Shown here: one piece after another, positions 5,389-8,852 of the stretch | Position numbering within the stretch: position 1 is the stretch's first letter | How the letters are laid out: every line of letters starts with the position of its first letter | Origin: Comamonadaceae bacterium | Lineage (GTDB): Bacteria; Pseudomonadota; Gammaproteobacteria; Burkholderiales; Burkholderiaceae_C | Direction of reading: 5' to 3' | DNA length: 8,852 bases | NCBI GenBank assembly: GCA_947478935.1 | Contig: CANJXV010000092.1 | Span: forward strand, 1-8,852 | The notes under the pieces: model-generated | The model's input: only the letters and a program-made list of their open reading frames with translations | Databases searched by the model: none | Told to the model about the DNA's origin: nothing | Program-made: the position numbers and the translations under genes

Positions 5389-8226
5389 GTGGTGCCAGTA
5401 GCGCTGCAAACTTTTGCGCGCACACTGGCTGTTTGTAGGCTGCCAAGATTGCCATAAAAAGGCGCCGCAATGCGGCGTGTCCAGCCATTGCAGCGGGGTA
5501 TCCGGCGCATAGCTTTGGGCCAGGTCTGCATAGCGCCGCACTACCATCGGCGCCGGGTGACCATAGCGGTTGCGGTAGCCCGCCTGCACCACGGCGGTTT
5601 GCGGATGCACAGCCGCTAAAAACTCTGCACTGCTGGATGTTTTGCTGCCGTGGTGGGGCACCAGCAGCAGGTCAGCGACCAGTGCGGCATGCCATGGATC
5701 GGCGGCGGCACGCTCAAGTAACTGTGATTCCTGCGCCTTCTCTATATCGCCTACCAGTAGGGCACTGCGATGGGTCCTGCCAGCTTGGTCGAAGGCTTGT
5801 GCGGTTTTGTTCTCGGCTCGCTTGTCTTGCAAGTCATTGTCGGGTACCGCGCCTTGCACCATCACTTGGGTCGCATCGCTCGTCACCTGCGACCCCGCCC
5901 CCGCTTGCACACGCAACACGCAGGACAATGTATTCGGTCTGGGCACCATCTGCGCGCTATAAACCTCTGGGGCGGGGTGCAGCACGCTAAAGCGTACGCC
6001 GTCCCAGTTCCAGCTTTGGCCGGCTTGGCAGCGTGTGCTTTCGCGCCCTTGCAGCAAGACATGCCCGGCCTCGAGCGAACTCCACACATCGGCATGCGGA
6101 TGTATCGCCAGCACGCTGGCTGCGCCGCCCACGTGGTCACTGTCGCGGTGGCTGAGCATGAGGCGGTCTAGGCGCGTGACGCCCGCTTGCAGCATCGGCA
6201 CGATGACGCGCTGACCGGCATCGCTATCCAGGCTGTATCGCGGCCCGGCGTCATAAAGCAACGTGTGTTTGTGCGTGCGCACCAGCACTGCATTACCCTG
6301 ACCGATGTCGGCGGCAATCAGCTCGAACTGGCCTAGCGGTGGCACAGGCGGGCGCCACACGCCCAATGCCAAAAGCAACGGCATACCCATGCAACGCAAA
6401 TTCCAGGGCAAGGGCAAGGCCAGCACCATCGCGCCAAGCCCCGCAGGCAGCGCTAGCCACCACGGCGGCACCGGCAAGGACAGCACCGCCACAGGCCAGC
6501 CTGCCATGGTTTGCACCAGTGTCATCCACCAGGCCGAGGCCGCCGCCGCCCAATGCCATAGCGGCTCGAGCACTACCCCGGCTAAAGCCAGTGGCGTAAT
6601 CACCAAAGTTACCCAGGGTACGGCCAGCAGATTGGCCAGCAAACCCACCAGCGACACCTGGCCGAACAAAACAATGCTCAAAGGCGCCAATGCCAAAGTG
6701 ATGAGGCCCTGCTCCCGCACCAGCGCACGCACCGCTTGCAAAGCCGGCATAAGCCAAGCATGCAAGCGCGCAAGATTGTCCGGCGCGGGCTGCGGCTGCG
6801 CTTCATGGGCAAACAAGTCATCGCGTGGGTCCTGCACATGCTGACTTTCATCGCTGCGCGGCTGCCATGGCCAGCGCAAGGCACGCTGTCTGCCGGGCGC
6901 AGGCGTGACTTCACCATGCTGTCGCCGGGGGGCCATTCCCACCGGAGTTTGAGAAGTGTCCTGGCGAATTGGCGTAGGGTCATCGCTGGCAAATAAAACT
7001 GCCACGGCCACAAAACTCAACCAAAAACCGGCCTGCAAAAGCGACCAGGGGTCATAGGCCACGACGAGCAGCAAAGCCAATAGCCATACAAATGGCCAGG
7101 GCCAGCGCGCGCCTGACAAGCGCAACAGCGTTACCCAGGCCAGCATGATGCAGGTGCGCTGCGCAGGAATTGCCCAGCCCGAAAAAACTGCATACGCACA
7201 GGCCACCAGCAAGCCCCCAGCCCAGGCCGCCGATGGCGCGGGCCACCACAAACACAGACGCTGCGAGCGCCGCCACAGCCAGCCAATCAGCCAACGCGCC
7301 GCCCAGGCAAACATGGTGATATGCAGCCCCGAAATACTGACCAGATGCGCCACCCCGGTGGCCCGAAAAAGTGCCCACTGCTGCTGGTCCAGCGCCGACT
7401 GATCGCCTACTACCAAGGCCGCAAGCAAAGCGGCTTGGCCTGGTTCGGGCACGACTGCAAAAATGCGCTCGCGCAAACCCTGGCGCCAGCGCTCCACCGG
7501 GTAGCGCTGCGTGGCCTCAACGCGCTGCGGCGGCGCGTCGCGCGTGCCGGCGCGCACATAGCCGGTGGCTTGCACGCCCTGCTCCCACAACCACAACTCG
7601 TAGTCAAAACCCTGAAAATTTAAGCTGCCGTGCGGGGCTTTGATGCGCACCGTCATGCTCCAGCGCTCGCCCGGCGCCATGGCCTGGGGCTGTTTTTGCA
7701 AATCCCATTCGCTCAGGTCGGTCGGTGCGCTGCGCGGTGCCATGCCCCGGTACCAGCCCAGGTCAATACGCGGCGGCAGGCGCACCACCTGCCCATCTTG
7801 CACGGCCGATTCCAGCTCCAGGCGAAAGCGCAAACCCATGGGGTTGCTATGTGTCATTTCGCGCACTACGCCAACGATTTGTACATCGCGGCCTTCCAGC
7901 GTCGGGTCCAGCCGCTGAGTATCAAACCAAGCGGCGCGCCCGCCGGTCCAAGCAAAACCCACAAGCGCGCAAAGCCCTAGCAGCAAGCCAGAGGCCACCA
8001 ACCCGCGAAGGGCCGACACATCGCGCCCAAAAGTTTTCCGTCCGCCGCGCCAACGTGCATAGCGAAACAACAAGCACCCTAGCGCCGTAAGTCCCGCGCA
8101 CGCGTAGTGCGCCAGTGGCCACAAAGCGTTTTGTTGCAATTGCAGGGCTGCGCCTGCCACCAGGGCCGCGGCCATCATCCATCCCTGCGCGTTGGCCGGC
8201 GCTTCGCTGCTGTGCGGCTTATTCAT
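5377..8226 (-). CDS. comEC: ComEC/Rec2 DNA-uptake channel with C-terminal metallo-beta-lactamase domain
   Basis: ComEC is the inner-membrane channel that passes single-stranded DNA into the cytoplasm during natural transformation. This 949-residue protein shows the full architecture. N-terminal helices lie at about 17-34, 38-55 and 75-93. An OB-like DUF4131 region spans about 105-225. The multi-helix Competence domain spans about 265-555, with the signature LVVGDQ (271-276) and GVAHLVSISGLHITM (291-305). The metallo-beta-lactamase domain spans about 634-895. Metal-site motifs are present: SHRDSDHVGG (692-701), GDIE (826-829) and VPHHGSKTSS (856-865), followed by GYRNRYGHP (883-891). The usual GQGD is GQGN here (Asn645). 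Two hydrophilic stretches look longer than usual: about 413-507 between membrane helices, and about 772-822 before GDIE. The ATG at 8226 has a weak ribosome site; Met17 at 8178, preceded by CAGGG, is a realistic alternative start. The reading frame is intact. A single comEC does not prove competence. Confidence 0.95.
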   Translation of the reverse strand: MNKPHSSEAPANAQGWMMAAALVAGAALQLQQNALWPLAHYACAGLTALGCLLFRYARWRGGRKTFGRDVSALRGLVASGLLLGLCALVGFAWTGGRAAWFDTQRLDPTLEGRDVQIVGVVREMTHSNPMGLRFRLELESAVQDGQVVRLPPRIDLGWYRGMAPRSAPTDLSEWDLQKQPQAMAPGERWSMTVRIKAPHGSLNFQGFDYELWLWEQGVQATGYVRAGTRDAPPQRVEATQRYPVERWRQGLRERIFAVVPEPGQAALLAALVVGDQSALDQQQWALFRATGVAHLVSISGLHITMFAWAARWLIGWLWRRSQRLCLWWPAPSAAWAGGLLVACAYAVFSGWAIPAQRTCIMLAWVTLLRLSGARWPWPFVWLLALLLVVAYDPWSLLQAGFWLSFVAVAVLFASDDPTPIRQDTSQTPVGMAPRRQHGEVTPAPGRQRALRWPWQPRSDESQHVQDPRDDLFAHEAQPQPAPDNLARLHAWLMPALQAVRALVREQGLITLALAPLSIVLFGQVSLVGLLANLLAVPWVTLVITPLALAGVVLEPLWHWAAAASAWWMTLVQTMAGWPVAVLSLPVPPWWLALPAGLGAMVLALPLPWNLRCMGMPLLLALGVWRPPVPPLGQFELIAADIGQGNAVLVRTHKHTLLYDAGPRYSLDSDAGQRVIVPMLQAGVTRLDRLMLSHRDSDHVGGAASVLAIHPHADVWSSLEAGHVLLQGRESTRCQAGQSWNWDGVRFSVLHPAPEVYSAQMVPRPNTLSCVLRVQAGAGSQVTSDATQVMVQGAVPDNDLQDKRAENKTAQAFDQAGRTHRSALLVGDIEKAQESQLLERAAADPWHAALVADLLLVPHHGSKTSSSAEFLAAVHPQTAVVQAGYRNRYGHPAPMVVRRYADLAQSYAPDTPLQWLDTPHCGAFLWQSWQPTNSQCARKSLQRYWHHSAP

Positions 8227-8274
8227 TCAAATATCTTAAAGCGTTATGCGTTGGCACAGTGGGCGACAATGCGC

Positions 8275-8313
8275 TTGGGCTCGCTTGCGCCTGCCGACCT
8301 TGGCAGGGCCCAA
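8275..8313 (+). repeat. Nested bulged stem-loop upstream of the RidA-family gene
   Basis: TTGGGC (8275-8280) pairs with GCCCAA (8308-8313), and CCTGCC (8290-8295) pairs with GGCAGG (8302-8307). The two right arms abut, giving twelve perfect pairs interrupted only by a 9-base left-hand bulge (8281-8289) and closed by a 6-base loop. It lies about 60 bases before the RidA-family ATG and about 50 bases before the comEC ATG on the other strand. It could be a leader RNA structure for one of the genes or a DNA-level element; no known riboswitch is recognised. Confidence 0.4.
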
Positions 8314-8358
8314 AGCGGGCTGAAATTACCAACCCCTGCCTGCCCCCGCGGCACTTTG

Positions 8359-8363
8359 AAGGA
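8359..8363 (+). promoter_or_regulatory. Ribosome binding site that fixes the RidA-family start
   Basis: AAGGA lies 9 bases before the ATG at 8373. The same frame stays open upstream to 8115, so this site, together with the family N-terminus beginning at 8373, decides the start. Confidence 0.7.
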
Positions 8364-8372
8364 CGCCACCTT

Positions 8373-8831
8373 ATGAATGTTTATGACACCTTAAAAGATT
8401 TACAGATCAGCTTGCCGCCCGTGGCCACACCGGCTGCGGCCTATGTCCCATTTGTGCAGACCGGCAATCTGGTGTTCATCAGCGGCCATATCGCCAAAAA
8501 AGACGGCAAACCATGGGTCGGCCAATTGGGCGCCAACATGCAAACTGCCCAAGGCCAACAAGCCGCGCGTGCGATTGCCATCGACCTGATGGGCACGCTG
8601 CACGCCGCCGTGGGCGACCTTAACCGCGTCAAGCGCATCGTCAAGCTCATGTCGCTGGTTAATTCCACCGGCAGCTACACCGAGCAGCACTTGGTGACCA
8701 ACGGCGCCAGCGAATTGCTGGGCCAAGTCTTTGGCGAACGCGGCGCCCACGCCCGCAGCGCCTTTGGCGTAGCGCAAATCCCGCTGGGGGCTTGTGTCGA
8801 AATCGAGATGATTGCCGAGATCGGCGATTAA
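8373..8831 (+). CDS. RidA/YjgF/UK114-family protein
   Basis: Members of this family typically form trimers with active sites at subunit interfaces. RidA itself hydrolyses reactive 2-aminoacrylate-type enamines and imines released by PLP enzymes, protecting other PLP enzymes. This protein has 152 residues against about 128 for classical RidA, and belongs to the longer subgroup with a conserved N-terminal LPPVATPAAAYVPFVQTGNL stretch (14-33). The core includes VFISGHIAKKDG (34-45) and the C-terminal ARSAFGVAQIPLGACVEIEMI (127-147). Arg128 and Glu143 are 15 residues apart, the same spacing as the substrate-binding Arg105 and Glu120 of E. coli RidA, so an active site is likely. Whether this subgroup shares the deaminase substrate is not established from sequence. 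The start at 8373 is supported by an AAGGA site and gives a family-type N-terminus. It is divergent from comEC, and what follows is outside the window. Confidence 0.92.
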   Translation: MNVYDTLKDLQISLPPVATPAAAYVPFVQTGNLVFISGHIAKKDGKPWVGQLGANMQTAQGQQAARAIAIDLMGTLHAAVGDLNRVKRIVKLMSLVNSTGSYTEQHLVTNGASELLGQVFGERGAHARSAFGVAQIPLGACVEIEMIAEIGD

Positions 8832-8852
8832 GCCAAGGTCGCTAACAAGTCC

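Noticed and set aside
6305..6844. Plus-strand open frame of 179 codons inside comEC
   Set aside because: It is a Ser/Thr/Ala/Lys-rich shadow of the hydrophobic comEC membrane region on the other strand, with no family resemblance.
8115..8372. N-terminal extension of the RidA-family gene
   Set aside because: The frame is open, but this part overlaps the comEC start and the divergent intergenic region; the ribosome site at 8359 and family length both support the start at 8373.
1..8852. Mobile element, phage, CRISPR array, toxin-antitoxin or defence island
   Set aside because: No transposase, integrase, repeat-spacer pattern, paired small genes or flanking direct repeats were found; all genes are ordinary chromosomal families.

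Overview
The window is GC-rich, densely packed chromosomal DNA. It most likely comes from a betaproteobacterium of the order Burkholderiales, probably family Comamonadaceae. This placement rests on recalled protein style (the FadD N-terminus, the 152-residue RidA-family protein, the ComEC motif variants), not on a search. There is no insertion sequence, phage gene, CRISPR array, tRNA, rRNA or integration scar, and the base composition does not shift visibly. It reads as ordinary core genome, and I do not see a convincing new multi-gene system.

Layout, left to right. Positions 1-1446 (minus) hold a long-chain acyl-CoA synthetase gene (fadD) cut off by the left edge. It is preceded by a promoter-like region carrying a perfect 14-bp palindrome. 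Positions 1561-2859 (minus) encode a multi-pass MscS-family mechanosensitive channel. Positions 2971-3924 (minus) encode a histone-deacetylase-fold zinc amidohydrolase. These three genes point the same way but are separated by about 110-bp gaps with local signals, so they are probably not one tight operon. After a divergent intergenic region, 4111-5358 (plus) encodes an exported MltB-type lytic transglycosylase. It converges on comEC (5377-8226, minus), and only 18 bases separate the two stop codons. Across another divergent intergenic region, a RidA-family gene (8373-8831, plus) finishes the window.

The genes do not form an obvious pathway. FadD activates fatty acids at the inner membrane. 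The MscS-type channel relieves turgor. The amidohydrolase probably deacetylates a small or protein-bound acetylated amine whose identity cannot be read from sequence. MltB cuts peptidoglycan. ComEC carries single-stranded DNA across the inner membrane during natural transformation. RidA-family proteins clear reactive enamine/imine intermediates. MltB and ComEC both act at the envelope, but they are on opposite strands and convergent, so no shared operon is implied.

The points most worth a second look are the palindrome inside the fadD promoter, two hydrophilic insertions in ComEC (one in the membrane Competence domain, one in the metallo-beta-lactamase domain), and a nested stem-loop between comEC and the RidA-family gene. 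A stem-loop with a U-rich tail at the comEC/mltB junction and a compact one between the amidohydrolase and channel genes are also of interest.
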